Shown: piece after piece, positions 34,372-43,643 of the stretch
Position numbering within the stretch: position 1 is the first letter of the stretch
Layout: each line of letters starts with the position of its first letter
Assembly (NCBI GenBank): GCA_050299855.1
Contig: JBNKWQ010000010.1
Span: forward strand, 61,564 to 125,563
Direction of reading: 5' to 3'
Source: Hahella sp050299855
GTDB lineage: Bacteria > Pseudomonadota > Gammaproteobacteria > Pseudomonadales > Oleiphilaceae
Length of the DNA stretch: 64,000 bases
Notes under the pieces: model-generated
Told to the model about the DNA's origin: nothing
What the model saw: the letters and a program-made list of their open reading frames with translations, nothing else
Database searches by the model: none
Position numbers and translations under genes: made by a program

Positions 34372-35391
34372 ATGCGTGTAGACGATTTTAATTTCGACCT
34401 TCCTGAGTCCTTGATAGCCAAATATCCCTTGCCTGAACGCGGTGCGAGTCGTTTGTTATGTATGCATCGCGAAACTGGTGCTATCGCCCATCGTCATTTT
34501 AGTGATCTGGATGGTTATCTGAGCCCCGGAGACCTATTGGTATTTAATGATACCCGGGTAATACCCGCCCGCTTGTTTGGGCAAAAGTCCACCGGTGGGA
34601 AACTGGAAGTCCTGATCGAGCGTATGGTCTCTGCGACTGAAGCTTTGGCTCATATCCGTTCAAGCAAAGCGCCCAAACCCGGTGCCCGCATTCAGGTGGG
34701 TGAATTCGAATTGGAAGTCACCGGCAGGGATGGCGCGTTGTTCCAGATTAAGACGCTTGCCAATATTTCTCTCACAGACATCATGGAAAGCTTGGGGCAT
34801 ATGCCGTTGCCCCCCTATATAGATCGTGCTGATGAGCTGGCCGATCGCGAGCGCTATCAGACTGTCTATAGTCGCGAGCCTGGTGCGGTTGCAGCACCGA
34901 CGGCAGGGTTGCATTTTGATCAGCCGCACATGGAAGCACTCGTTACTAAAGGGATTGAATTTTCCTTTGTTACCCTCCATGTAGGAGCTGGAACTTTCCA
35001 GCCTGTGCGTGTGAATGCTGTTGAAGAACATCAAATACATAAAGAATTTCTACAGGTATCTGACGAATGCGTAGCTAAAATTGCAGCCGCCAGAGCCCGG
35101 GGAGGAAGAGTCGTCGCTGTCGGCACTACTGCCGTTCGATCTCTGGAGACCGCTGCTTCTTCAGGAGAGCTGAAAGCTTTTAGTGGTGATACCCAGATAT
35201 TTATCTACCCCGGCTACGAGTTCCAGGTAGTTGATGCCATGATCACCAACTTCCATTTGCCTAAATCCACCTTGCTTATGCTGGTATCAGCATTTGCTGG
35301 CAAGGATCACATTTTAGAAGCGTATCGGGAAGCCATTGAAAAGCAGTACAGATTTTTCAGCTATGGCGATGCTATGTTGCTATACCGGTAG
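34372..35391 (+). CDS. queA: tRNA preQ1(34) S-adenosylmethionine ribosyltransferase-isomerase QueA
   Basis: A 339-residue enzyme that moves the ribosyl part of S-adenosylmethionine to preQ1 in tRNA, giving epoxyqueuosine. The conserved stretches MRVDDFNFDLPESLIAKYP, LLVFNDTRVIPARLFG, AAPTAGLHFD, FVTLHVGAGTFQPVR and MITNFHLPKSTLLMLVSAFAG are all present, and the length is close to that of other members. It is followed by tgt, in the usual queA-tgt-yajC-secDF cluster. Confidence 0.97.
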   Translation: MRVDDFNFDLPESLIAKYPLPERGASRLLCMHRETGAIAHRHFSDLDGYLSPGDLLVFNDTRVIPARLFGQKSTGGKLEVLIERMVSATEALAHIRSSKAPKPGARIQVGEFELEVTGRDGALFQIKTLANISLTDIMESLGHMPLPPYIDRADELADRERYQTVYSREPGAVAAPTAGLHFDQPHMEALVTKGIEFSFVTLHVGAGTFQPVRVNAVEEHQIHKEFLQVSDECVAKIAAARARGGRVVAVGTTAVRSLETAASSGELKAFSGDTQIFIYPGYEFQVVDAMITNFHLPKSTLLMLVSAFAGKDHILEAYREAIEKQYRFFSYGDAMLLYR

Positions 35392-35526
35392 CCTGATCCA
35401 TTAAGGTGCCGGGTAATTTGAAATAGTAACTTCCGAGCGCCTTGACCAATGGCTGCTAAATCGGAAATTGAGAGATACTAAATTCTGAAAATCCCCTTGT
35501 GGGAGTTTCAGATAGGAGAACAAATT

Positions 35527-36654
35527 TTGTCGCGCAAATGTTTCATGCAATTTGAATTGTTGGGTGCCGAGGGTAAAGCCCGGAGAGGGCGCCTTACCTT
35601 TCCTCGTGGCGTGGTTGAAACTCCGGCATTTATGCCCGTAGGAACCTATGGCACGGTAAAAGGCATGACACCGCGTGATGTTCAGGATATCGGAGCCCAC
35701 ATCATATTGGGCAACACCTTTCATCTCTGGTTGCGTCCGGGTATCGAAATAATGCGCCGGCACGGCGACCTGCACGATTTTATGCAGTGGAAAGGGCCGA
35801 TACTTACCGATTCCGGCGGTTTCCAGGTGTTCAGCCTGGGGGATTTGCGCAAAATCACTGAAGAGGGTGTGAAGTTTAAATCGCCTATCGACGGCTCCAC
35901 TATCTTTATGGATCCGGAAAAGTCCATGGAAGTGCAGCGTGCATTGGGCTCAGACATCGTCATGATATTTGATGAATGTACACCATTTCCTGCAACCGAA
36001 ACGGAAGCCGCAGAATCCATGCGGCTGTCTCTACGCTGGGCCAAGCGCAGTAAACAGGCTCACGGGGATAGCTCCTCGGCGTTATTCGGCATTATTCAGG
36101 GCGGTATGCACGAACAGTTGCGCTATGAATCTCTGGATGGTCTTGAACAAATAGGATTCGATGGCTACGCCATTGGCGGACTTTCCGTAGGGGAGCCCAA
36201 GGAAGAAATGATACGGGTGCTGGATTTTTTGCCTGAAAAAATGCCTGCCGATAAACCCCGCTATCTGATGGGGGTGGGGAAACCCGAGGATCTTGTGGAA
36301 GGTGTCTTGCGTGGTGTGGATATGTTCGACTGTGTGATGCCGACCAGAAATGCGCGTAATGGCCACCTTTTCACCAGTCATGGCGTGGTGAAGATACGCA
36401 ATAGCCGGTTCAAAACAGACACTCGTGCATTGGATCCTGAATGTGACTGCTATACCTGTCAGAACTTCAGCCGCAGCTATTTATATCATCTTGATAAATG
36501 CGGTGAGATCCTGGGGGCGCATCTGAACACTATTCATAACCTGCGCTATTACCAAAACCTGATGTCTGGTTTGCGTCAGGCGATTGAAGAGGGTAAATTG
36601 TCGGCCTTCGTAAAACAGTTTTATCATAAGCAGGAAGCTGGTATTCCCGCTTAA
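35527..36654 (+). CDS. tgt: Queuine/preQ1 tRNA-ribosyltransferase Tgt
   Basis: About 375 residues. It exchanges guanine-34 of tRNAs with GUN anticodons for preQ1. The catalytic Asp lies in DCVMPTRNARNGHLF; the zinc site is CDCYTC with a following Cys-x2-Cys spacing and His in NTIHN. The start is uncertain: TTG at 35527 has AGGAGA eight bases upstream, while the ATG at 35545 gives the family N-terminus MQFELLGAEGKARRGR but lacks a ribosome site. I prefer the TTG start, which adds six residues. Confidence 0.95.
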   Translation: MSRKCFMQFELLGAEGKARRGRLTFPRGVVETPAFMPVGTYGTVKGMTPRDVQDIGAHIILGNTFHLWLRPGIEIMRRHGDLHDFMQWKGPILTDSGGFQVFSLGDLRKITEEGVKFKSPIDGSTIFMDPEKSMEVQRALGSDIVMIFDECTPFPATETEAAESMRLSLRWAKRSKQAHGDSSSALFGIIQGGMHEQLRYESLDGLEQIGFDGYAIGGLSVGEPKEEMIRVLDFLPEKMPADKPRYLMGVGKPEDLVEGVLRGVDMFDCVMPTRNARNGHLFTSHGVVKIRNSRFKTDTRALDPECDCYTCQNFSRSYLYHLDKCGEILGAHLNTIHNLRYYQNLMSGLRQAIEEGKLSAFVKQFYHKQEAGIPA

Positions 36655-36691
36655 TTCAATAAGTTATATATAGAATCTGGAGTTTTTTCTC

Positions 36692-37054
36692 ATGTTAAAC
36701 AAGCGTGTTTTCGCTGCTCTGCTGGCCATTTTGGCCCCTAGTGTCGCATTTGCTGAAGAAGGTGTGCCGGCAGGCCCGGGCGCCCTGATGCAGGTGTTAT
36801 TTTTGGGCGGTTTTGTGCTGATTTTTTACTTCTTGGTTTGGCGTCCTCAAAGTAAACGGGCTAAGGAGCACCGTGAACTGGTTGGTGGTCTTAGTAAGGG
36901 TGACGAGGTTTTGATCAACGGTGGTATGGCCGGCCGGATTGTTCGTATTAAGGATGATTTCATGGTTGTTGAAATCGCTGACAACGTTGAAGTCAAAGTT
37001 CAAAAGGTGGCGGTTACCACTGCATTGCCAAAAGGTACCCTGAAAGATATTTAA
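36692..37054 (+). CDS. yajC: Sec translocon accessory subunit YajC
   Basis: A 120-residue inner-membrane protein. A single helix (about 31-50) is followed by the YajC signature FLVWRPQSKRAKEHRELVGGLSKGDEVLINGG and a short beta domain. It also has a signal-like N-terminus. It works with SecD and SecF to help protein export. It lies between tgt and secD. Confidence 0.96.
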   Translation: MLNKRVFAALLAILAPSVAFAEEGVPAGPGALMQVLFLGGFVLIFYFLVWRPQSKRAKEHRELVGGLSKGDEVLINGGMAGRIVRIKDDFMVVEIADNVEVKVQKVAVTTALPKGTLKDI

Positions 37055-37066
37055 TTTGAAATTTGT

Positions 37067-37099
37067 AGGCCCGATCTAAGACGATCGGGTCTCATTTTT
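37067..37099 (+). terminator. Hairpin with T tract between yajC and secD
   Basis: Arms CCCGATC (37070-37076) and GATCGGG (37083-37089), extended by three weaker outer pairs, are followed by CTCATTTTT. It resembles a weak rho-independent terminator or attenuator inside the yajC-secD operon, and would lower secDF expression relative to yajC. Confidence 0.6.
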
Positions 37100-37169
37100 A
37101 AGCTGTATCAATTCAGCGGGCAATTAAGCCTATCCGAGATTCAAAATATAAGACGGAGCCGTTACCGGC

Positions 37170-39053
37170 ATGCTCAACAAAACTCCATTGTGGAAAACAG
37201 TGATAATCCTGGCAGCGTTAGTGCTGGGTTTCATTTATGCCCTTCCCAATCTCTATCCAGATGACTATGCCTTGCAAATCAGTGGCGCCAGAGGTTCCAC
37301 CATTATTGATGATAAGGTACTTGAGCGTGCAGAAACCGCGCTGAAAGAAAAGAGTATTCCCTACAAATCTGTAGCCATTGAAGACTCTGCGCTCACGGTA
37401 CGGTTCGATGATAATGATACTCAACTAAATGCCCAGCCCTGGATTCAGCGGACCCTGGGGGACAATTATGTCGTTGCCCTTAACCTGGTGCCGACGACTC
37501 CTGATTGGCTCACCGACCTAGGGGCATCCCCCATGAAACTGGGGTTGGATTTACGTGGTGGAGTGCATTTCCTGCTGGAAGTCGATCTGGAGAAGGCCCT
37601 GGAGCAAACTCTGGAGGTCTCTCTTGGTGAGATTAAGGCTGATTTGCGCACTGCCAAGTTGCGTTATAGATCTGTGGAACAGACTGGTAAGCGTGAAATA
37701 CAGGTTCTTTTCCCCAGTGAGGAAGACCGTGATTCGGCGCTTAACCTTAGTCGCCGGGAGTTTACAGACTATCTGGCGGAAGGTGTTGAGCGTGATGGCA
37801 TGTATGGTGTTCGCCTGACGTTGTTGGAATCCCGTGCCAAGGAAATTGAAGACTACGCGGTTCAACAAAACCTCAGTACCTTGCGTAACCGGGTGAATGA
37901 GCTTGGTGTAGCCGAGCCGTTGGTGCAGCGTCAGGGTCGTGGCCGAATTGTGGTTGAATTGCCCGGTGTGCAGGATACTGCGGCAGCCAAACGAATTCTT
38001 GGTGCCACGGCTAACCTGGAGTTTCGTTTGGAAGCCAAACCGGATGCGAGCTCTATCTCGACTGAAAGATATGAATTCCGCTCCCGTCCGGAAGCGGCTT
38101 TGCTGGAAAAAGAAATTATTATTACTGGTAGCAGTGTTGCCAGTGCAGCTCAGAATTTTGACCAAAATGGTCGCCCGCAGGTCAATATCAAGCTGGATTC
38201 AACCGGCGGTAAGAAAATGTACCGGGTGACCGTGGATGCCGTGCATCGCAAGATGGCGGTATTGTTTGTCGAGCACAAAGAGCGCACACGTTACATCGAG
38301 CAGGGTGGTGAAACCATTCAGAAAAAAGATCGCTATGTTGAAAAGAAAATTATCAGCCTTGCGACCATTCAGTCTCCCTTGGGTAATGATTTTCGCATTA
38401 CCGGTTTGGATTCAGTCGCTGAAGCCAGCGAGCTGGCCATTCTGCTTCGGTCAGGAGCCCTGGCTGCGCCTATCTATTTCGTGGAAGAACGTACTGTTGG
38501 CCCCAGCCTTGGGCAGAAAAATATAGAATCCGGCACAATGTCTGTGTTGTTTGGGTTTGGTCTGGTGCTGGTGTTTATGATTCTCTACTACCGCTTTTTC
38601 GGGATTGTAGCCAATATCGCGCTAGCGGCAAACGTCTTCATCCTGATAGCTGTCATGTCGCTTCTGACAGCCACGCTGACATTGCCCGGTATTGCAGGGA
38701 TTGTGTTAACGGTGGGTATGGCGGTGGATGCCAACGTGCTGATTTACGAACGGATTAGGGAGGAAATGCGTAACGGACTTACCCCGCAGGCGGCGATTCA
38801 CGCTGGTTATGACCGAGCATTTGTTTCCATATTTGACGCAAACATTACTACCCTGATTGCGGCATTGATTCTGTTCGCTGTGGGTACCGGACCGGTGAAA
38901 GGGTTTGCTGTTACTCTGTCAATCGGGATTGTTACCTCAATGTTTACTGCAATTGTGGTGACTCGTCTGGTGGTTAACCTGGTATACGGTGGCCGCAAGG
39001 TGGAAAGGCTATCCATTGGTAGTGCCAAATCAACAGCAGTGGCAGGGGTATAA
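37170..39053 (+). CDS. secD: Protein-export membrane protein SecD
   Basis: A 627-residue protein with one N-terminal helix, a large periplasmic part and five C-terminal helices. The conserved segments LGLDLRGGVHFLLEVD (about 119-134), LRNRVNELGVAEPLVQRQG and IAGIVLTVGMAVDANVLIYERIREE (about 510-534, proton-path Asp) are present. It uses the proton gradient with SecF to pull exported proteins across. The stop is followed two bases later by the secF start. Confidence 0.97.
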   Translation: MLNKTPLWKTVIILAALVLGFIYALPNLYPDDYALQISGARGSTIIDDKVLERAETALKEKSIPYKSVAIEDSALTVRFDDNDTQLNAQPWIQRTLGDNYVVALNLVPTTPDWLTDLGASPMKLGLDLRGGVHFLLEVDLEKALEQTLEVSLGEIKADLRTAKLRYRSVEQTGKREIQVLFPSEEDRDSALNLSRREFTDYLAEGVERDGMYGVRLTLLESRAKEIEDYAVQQNLSTLRNRVNELGVAEPLVQRQGRGRIVVELPGVQDTAAAKRILGATANLEFRLEAKPDASSISTERYEFRSRPEAALLEKEIIITGSSVASAAQNFDQNGRPQVNIKLDSTGGKKMYRVTVDAVHRKMAVLFVEHKERTRYIEQGGETIQKKDRYVEKKIISLATIQSPLGNDFRITGLDSVAEASELAILLRSGALAAPIYFVEERTVGPSLGQKNIESGTMSVLFGFGLVLVFMILYYRFFGIVANIALAANVFILIAVMSLLTATLTLPGIAGIVLTVGMAVDANVLIYERIREEMRNGLTPQAAIHAGYDRAFVSIFDANITTLIAALILFAVGTGPVKGFAVTLSIGIVTSMFTAIVVTRLVVNLVYGGRKVERLSIGSAKSTAVAGV

Positions 39054-39055
39054 GA

Positions 39056-39976
39056 ATGGCCGACGAAAAAATTTATAACTTTATGGGTATATCCAAAGGA
39101 GCCATGGGGTTGTCTTTGGCGCTGATTCTGGTTTCCTTCATAGCGATAGCCTACCGCGGTCTTGCATTGGGGTTGGACTTTACCGGAGGGACGCTGGTTG
39201 AGGTGGAATATACTCAGGCGGCCAATGTGCCTGAAATCAAGTCGCTGCTTGAAAAGGATGGCTACGAGAATTTTGTTGTTCAGAAGTTTGGTGCGGATAC
39301 CAGTATTCTCGTCCGCCTGCAGCAGGGATTTAACGATACCATTGGTAATGAGGTTCTTGTCACGTTAAAGGGTAATGGCGATGAAGTCCGTCTGGTGCGT
39401 TCTGAGTTTGTAGGTGCGCAGGTTGGTGAGGAGTTGCGAGAGCAGGGTGGCTTGGGGCTATTGCTGGCCTTGGGTATGATCATGATCTATATCTCGTTTC
39501 GCTTTCAGTTCAAGTTTGCCTTTGGGGCTGTGGCCGCTTTGATTCACGATGTCATCATAACGGTCGGGTGTTTTGCCTTGTTGCAATGGGACTTCGATCT
39601 GAATGTGCTGGCCGCTGTGCTTGCGGTAATCGGTTACTCTCTTAACGATACAATCGTTGTGAGTGATCGTATTCGGGAAAACTTCCGTCGGTTGCGTAAA
39701 GAAACGCCTGTTGAAATTATCAATATTTCTTTGACGCAGACGTTATCTCGTACCATTGTCACCGGCTTGACCACATTGCTGGTGTTGGTGGCACTGTATG
39801 TCTTGGGTGGCGAGGCGCTGGAAGGTTTCTCCAAAGCGCTGATAATCGGCATTGTCGTTGGAACCTATTCTTCCATTTATGTTGCCAGCAGCTCGTTGCT
39901 GATGATGGGAATCAGTAAGGAAGATCTGATGATTCCGATTAAAGAAGGCGTGGAAGAGGGAGAAGAGCTGCCCTAG
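39056..39976 (+). CDS. secF: Protein-export membrane protein SecF
   Basis: A 306-residue partner of SecD with six helices. LALGLDFTGGTLVEV (about 36-50) and GYSLNDTIVVSDRIRENFR (about 192-210) are diagnostic. It ends with an acidic tail. It is two bases downstream of secD and is followed by a strong terminator, so it closes this operon. Confidence 0.97.
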   Translation: MADEKIYNFMGISKGAMGLSLALILVSFIAIAYRGLALGLDFTGGTLVEVEYTQAANVPEIKSLLEKDGYENFVVQKFGADTSILVRLQQGFNDTIGNEVLVTLKGNGDEVRLVRSEFVGAQVGEELREQGGLGLLLALGMIMIYISFRFQFKFAFGAVAALIHDVIITVGCFALLQWDFDLNVLAAVLAVIGYSLNDTIVVSDRIRENFRRLRKETPVEIINISLTQTLSRTIVTGLTTLLVLVALYVLGGEALEGFSKALIIGIVVGTYSSIYVASSSLLMMGISKEDLMIPIKEGVEEGEELP

Positions 39977-40002
39977 TTGAGGCGGGCTTTGCCAGGGGAA
40001 AT

Positions 40003-40033
40003 AAAAAAGCCAGCATTGAAGCTGGCTTTTTTT
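40003..40033 (+). terminator. Terminator after secF
   Basis: The perfect stem AAAAAAGCCAGC / GCTGGCTTTTTT with a six-base loop and T tract begins 26 bases after the secF stop. The A tract on its 5' side could also end minus-strand transcription from the suhB-like gene. Confidence 0.95.
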
Positions 40034-40131
40034 GGTCTTTCTTCCTGAAATAGATTTACGTCTATTTGAAGGTTGGGTTTGAAGGCACGAAACTTAGGTG
40101 CTCCAGGTTTTTCTGCCAATAAACCTACTGG

Positions 40132-40926
40132 TTAGTTCTGCTTCAACAGTGCTCGCGTTTTTGGTGTGAGTGATTTCAGCAGTTTAGGATTGCAGCACAC
40201 CAGGGTTTTACTTTTTTCGGTCAACGGATTGCCTGCAAAGTCGCCCGGTAATGCCCCGGCTTCTTTGGCAATCATCAATCCGGCAGCAATTTCGGCTGGA
40301 TCGATATTGTTCATGACTGCGGCATCAATCTTGCCGGCAGCGGCCCATGCAAGTTGTTGTGGGATGCAGTGGCCGCTGCGGACTTCAAAGCTGGCCTTTT
40401 CCAGTTCTGCATAGGCTTCCATAATTTCAGAGCGGCGCTCGTTGCTTCCAATGTCTTCAAGGACATTTGTGGTAATCATAGCCAGCTCCAGGTCTTTGTT
40501 CTTGGAAACTCGCAGTCGCCTATCATTTAAGGACGCCCCGGCGCCACGGCTGGCGGTAAATTCATCCCCACTTTGTGGGAATATGATCAATGCGTGTTCC
40601 GGTTGGTCATTTTTTTTGCAAATCATGGAAAAGCACCAGTCCGGTAGGCCGCGCACCAGGCTAGTCGGATTGTGCAGTGGCATAATATGCCAGGTAATTG
40701 CTTTGGTATTTCCCTTTAGATCGCCTTTTTTGGCGATTTGCTGTGTAGGATAGGCGCGCTGGAGTGCGCGGGAAACGTTCTCGTAAAACGTTGAATCCAC
40801 CCGAGAGATAACACGTTTAATGGCATCAGGGTCTGTGAACGAGAGTTCTTCCCGCTCAATTATCAGATTAATTTGCTCATTGGTTGAGCGAATAGCCCTA
40901 AGGGCAATATTAATCATTGGTTGCAT
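40132..40926 (-). CDS. suhB: SuhB-like protein with degenerate inositol-monophosphatase site
   Basis: A 264-residue protein in the position of suhB (between secF and trmJ, opposite strand). The N-terminus MQPMINIALRAIRS and segments such as DEFTASRGAGASLNDRRLRV align well with SuhB. However, the metal and substrate motifs of inositol monophosphatases are lost: the expected WVIDPLDGTTNF reads WHIMPLHNPTSL (79-90), so both aspartates are replaced (Met82, His85); the GEE motif reads AKKGD (65-69); and the later WDxAAG reads AEIAAG (211-216). Enzyme activity is very unlikely. SuhB of E. coli also binds NusA in ribosomal-RNA antitermination independently of catalysis, so that role may be what is kept. 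Confidence 0.85.
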   Translation of the reverse strand: MQPMINIALRAIRSTNEQINLIIEREELSFTDPDAIKRVISRVDSTFYENVSRALQRAYPTQQIAKKGDLKGNTKAITWHIMPLHNPTSLVRGLPDWCFSMICKKNDQPEHALIIFPQSGDEFTASRGAGASLNDRRLRVSKNKDLELAMITTNVLEDIGSNERRSEIMEAYAELEKASFEVRSGHCIPQQLAWAAAGKIDAAVMNNIDPAEIAAGLMIAKEAGALPGDFAGNPLTEKSKTLVCCNPKLLKSLTPKTRALLKQN

Positions 40927-41211
40927 GTGCGCATCCCTAAAATGGTGACCAAAACAAGAAGTTTAAAGAACTGGAAAAAAAGGTGCACATCATACCAGCA
41001 TCTTTGTGCCTTCTCATTAGTGGATTCGTAAAAAACATTCATCGATTCGATATTTCGGGCGCTTTAAGGGCTTTGACACGACTTTGTCCGTGTAATCACT
41101 TATGTGTGGGGATCAGGTGATGCCAATTTGCTGTAGGGGCCTTTGCATAGGATATCTGCTAACATAGGCGCCCGTTTTTTAGCGTCTGAATTTTTTGGGG
41201 ACTGCCGAGCA

Positions 41212-41997
41212 ATGTTGGAACGTGTCCGTATCATACTGGTCAATACCTCTCATCCAGGCAATATTGGAGCCGTTGCCCGTGCTATGAAAAATATGTGCTT
41301 GCAGCAGTTGGTGTTGGTGCAACCCCAGCGATTTCCTGATGAGGAAGCGACAAGTAGAGCGTCCGGTGCGGATGATATTCTGCAATCTGCGTCAGTGGTG
41401 AGCAGTCTCGACGAAGCCCTGGAGGGGTGTTGTTGGGTTGTGGGTGCCAGTGCCAGAATGAGAAACCTGCCATGGCCGGTTGCTGCGCCGAGAGATATGG
41501 CTCCAATGGCACTAGAAAGAACACGACAGGGGGATGTTGCTATTCTGTTCGGTCGCGAACATAGCGGTTTAACAAATGAAGAGTTGCAACGCTGTAATCT
41601 ACATGTGCATATCCCTTCCAATGAAAATTACTCTTCATTGAATATTGCTATGGCAGTGCAGGTACTATGTTACGAGTTATATGTGGCCTCGCTACTTGAA
41701 AACGATTCTGATGAGACCAATATCGACCCTGTAAGCGGCCCCGAGGCAGCGGACTGGGATGAACCGCCCGCCGGTGCTATGGAAGTTGAACGATATATTT
41801 TGCATCTGGAAGAAACGCTGACGGATATCGGATTTCATGATCCGGAGCGGCCCAGATTACTGATGGCCAGATTGCGGCGCTTGTATCAGCGTGCCAATCT
41901 GGACAAGATGGAGGTCAATATTCTGCGTGGAATATTGACCTCCACACAGAAAGCAGCGGGAACCTGGGATGCCAATCGGCAAAACAGCCCTCGCTAG
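41212..41997 (+). CDS. trmJ: tRNA (cytidine/uridine-32) 2'-O-methyltransferase TrmJ
   Basis: A 261-residue SPOUT-class methyltransferase. RIILVNTSHPGNIGAVARAMKNM at the N-terminus, VAILFGREHSGLTNEEL and IPSNENYSSLNIAMAVQVLCYEL are characteristic knotted-fold motifs for S-adenosylmethionine binding. The ATG at 41212 gives the normal start MLERVRIILV; the frame is open to 41143 but the extension is not conserved. It is followed by cysE in the same direction. Confidence 0.94.
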   Translation: MLERVRIILVNTSHPGNIGAVARAMKNMCLQQLVLVQPQRFPDEEATSRASGADDILQSASVVSSLDEALEGCCWVVGASARMRNLPWPVAAPRDMAPMALERTRQGDVAILFGREHSGLTNEELQRCNLHVHIPSNENYSSLNIAMAVQVLCYELYVASLLENDSDETNIDPVSGPEAADWDEPPAGAMEVERYILHLEETLTDIGFHDPERPRLLMARLRRLYQRANLDKMEVNILRGILTSTQKAAGTWDANRQNSPR

Positions 41998-42050
41998 ATC
42001 AAAGCCGGATCTAAATACCGGTTAATTGAGACACAGAACCAGAGGCAAAA

Positions 42051-42815
42051 ATGCTTTCCCAGATCAAAGAAGATATCCGAAGTGTATTTCACCGTGATCC
42101 CGCAGCCCGGAACGCCTTCGAAGTACTAACCTGCTATCCCGGTTTGCATGCCTTGTTGATTCACCGGTTCAGTCATTGGTTGTGGTCCAGTGGGCTAAAA
42201 TGGTTGGCGCGTTTTCTTTCAACTATTAGCCGGTGGATGACAGGGGTGGAAATTCATCCTGGAGCCAAGATCGGGCGTCGTTTCTTTATCGATCACGGCA
42301 TGGGGGTTGTCATTGGTGAGACGGCTGAAATCGGTGATGACGTTACTCTCTATCAAGGTGTCACCTTGGGCGGAACCAGTTGGAACAAAGGTAAGCGTCA
42401 TCCCACTCTGCAAAATGGCGTGGTAGTGGGTGCTGGGGCTAAGATTCTGGGGCCATTTGAAGTGGGTGAAAATGCCAAGGTCGGGTCCAATGCCGTTGTT
42501 ACCAAAGAGGTGCCGGCAAATGCCACCGTGGTGGGAATACCCGGTCGCATTATTGTGCGTAAACCCGAAGAGGAAGTGGATGGTCGTCGAAAGGCTATGG
42601 AAGAGAAAATGGGCTTCGATGCCTATGGTATGAGTGAGGAAATGCCGGATCCTATTGCCCGTTCAATTCGTTCCATTCTTGATCATATGCATGCTGTCGA
42701 TGACCGTGTGGAATCCATGTGCAAGAGTCTGCATAAGCTGGATAAAGACTATCGCAATGGTGAACTTCCGCCACTTAAAACGGAAGATTTCGAATGTGTC
42801 AGTAATGAGAAGTAA
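42051..42815 (+). CDS. cysE: Serine O-acetyltransferase CysE
   Basis: A 254-residue enzyme that makes O-acetylserine for cysteine synthesis. The hexapeptide-repeat beta-helix begins near GVEIHPGAKIGRRFFIDHGMGVVIGE (about 65-90) and includes LGGTSWNKGKRHPTL and the acyl-CoA-binding GSNAVVTKEVP region. The tail after about 180 extends beyond the helix, with a further conserved segment. The gene lies directly before iscR, as in many gammaproteobacteria, but ends in its own terminator. Confidence 0.95.
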   Translation: MLSQIKEDIRSVFHRDPAARNAFEVLTCYPGLHALLIHRFSHWLWSSGLKWLARFLSTISRWMTGVEIHPGAKIGRRFFIDHGMGVVIGETAEIGDDVTLYQGVTLGGTSWNKGKRHPTLQNGVVVGAGAKILGPFEVGENAKVGSNAVVTKEVPANATVVGIPGRIIVRKPEEEVDGRRKAMEEKMGFDAYGMSEEMPDPIARSIRSILDHMHAVDDRVESMCKSLHKLDKDYRNGELPPLKTEDFECVSNEK

Positions 42816-42836
42816 CTCCTGATATCGGAATATCTG

Positions 42837-42866
42837 AAAATACCCGGTCTGACCGGGTATTTTTTT
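42837..42866 (+). terminator. Terminator after cysE
   Basis: The perfect stem AAAATACCCGGT / ACCGGGTATTTT has a three-base loop and a T tract and starts 21 bases after the cysE stop. It separates cysE from the iscR promoter. Confidence 0.95.
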
Positions 42867-42954
42867 CTGCTAACAGCCATGGGAACTCAATTCAATTTGC
42901 CTGAAGCCGGAATATTATTGATAGGGCTGAGCCTATGGTTTATTAAATGAACTA

Positions 42955-42987
42955 ATAGTTGATCAAATTGTAGGGTTATTTCATAAT
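42955..42987 (+). promoter_or_regulatory. iscR promoter with IscR-like operator
   Basis: TTGATC (42959-42964) and CATAAT (42982-42987) are 17 bases apart, a good sigma-70 promoter. The 25 bases at 42955-42979 match about 17 positions of the E. coli type 1 IscR-site consensus and overlap the -35 box and spacer, so autorepression of iscR-iscS is likely. The operator match is partial. Confidence 0.65.
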
Positions 42988-43011
42988 GCCGCAAAAAGTA
43001 AGGGTAGATGC

Positions 43012-43494
43012 ATGAGATTAACCACAAAAGGACGCTATGCCGTTACAGCTATGTTGGACTTGGCGCTAAATTCAGCCCATGGTCCAGTAAGTCTGGCGGA
43101 CATATCCACCCGGCAGGGCATCTCGCTATCCTATCTCGAGCAATTGTTTGCCAAGTTGCGACGTAGCGAGCTTGTTACCAGTGTTCGTGGACCCGGCGGC
43201 GGCTACCTCCTGGCCAAGCACTCTGAGCAGATTGCTGTATCCGATATCATTGAATCGGTCAGCGAATCCATTGATGCAACTCGCTGCGACAATAAAGGAG
43301 ATTGCCAGGGAGGGGAAATTTGCCTTACCCATCACCTTTGGAGCGACTTGAGCCTGAAAATTCACGAATTTTTGAGTGGTATAAGTCTCCGAGATCTTGT
43401 TACTAACGATAGGGTGTTGGAAATTTCACGTCGTCAGCAACAAAAGCAACCCTCGGATGCGGGCAGTGAACTAACTTTGGTTTCCACCCAATAA
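43012..43494 (+). CDS. iscR: Iron-sulfur cluster regulator IscR
   Basis: A 160-residue Rrf2-family regulator. The winged-helix part (MRLTTKGRYAVTAMLDLAL, SVRGPGGGYLLAK) is followed by the three cluster cysteines in CDNKGDCQGGEIC (about 92-104) and the nearby His ligand region. It senses [2Fe-2S] and represses the isc genes. It lies ahead of iscS with a 149-base gap. Confidence 0.96.
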   Translation: MRLTTKGRYAVTAMLDLALNSAHGPVSLADISTRQGISLSYLEQLFAKLRRSELVTSVRGPGGGYLLAKHSEQIAVSDIIESVSESIDATRCDNKGDCQGGEICLTHHLWSDLSLKIHEFLSGISLRDLVTNDRVLEISRRQQQKQPSDAGSELTLVSTQ

Positions 43495-43643
43495 CCAGGG
43501 CTCAATAGCAGCCTATTATTTCATTGTTGCTAGTTTAAATGGATGTCTGTTCTAGTTGGCCGGATACCTGTTCTGATCCCTAAATTTTAATGGTAAGAAT
43601 TACAAAGCTTACTTGAAACTGCGATTAACATTGAGTTCTATTC

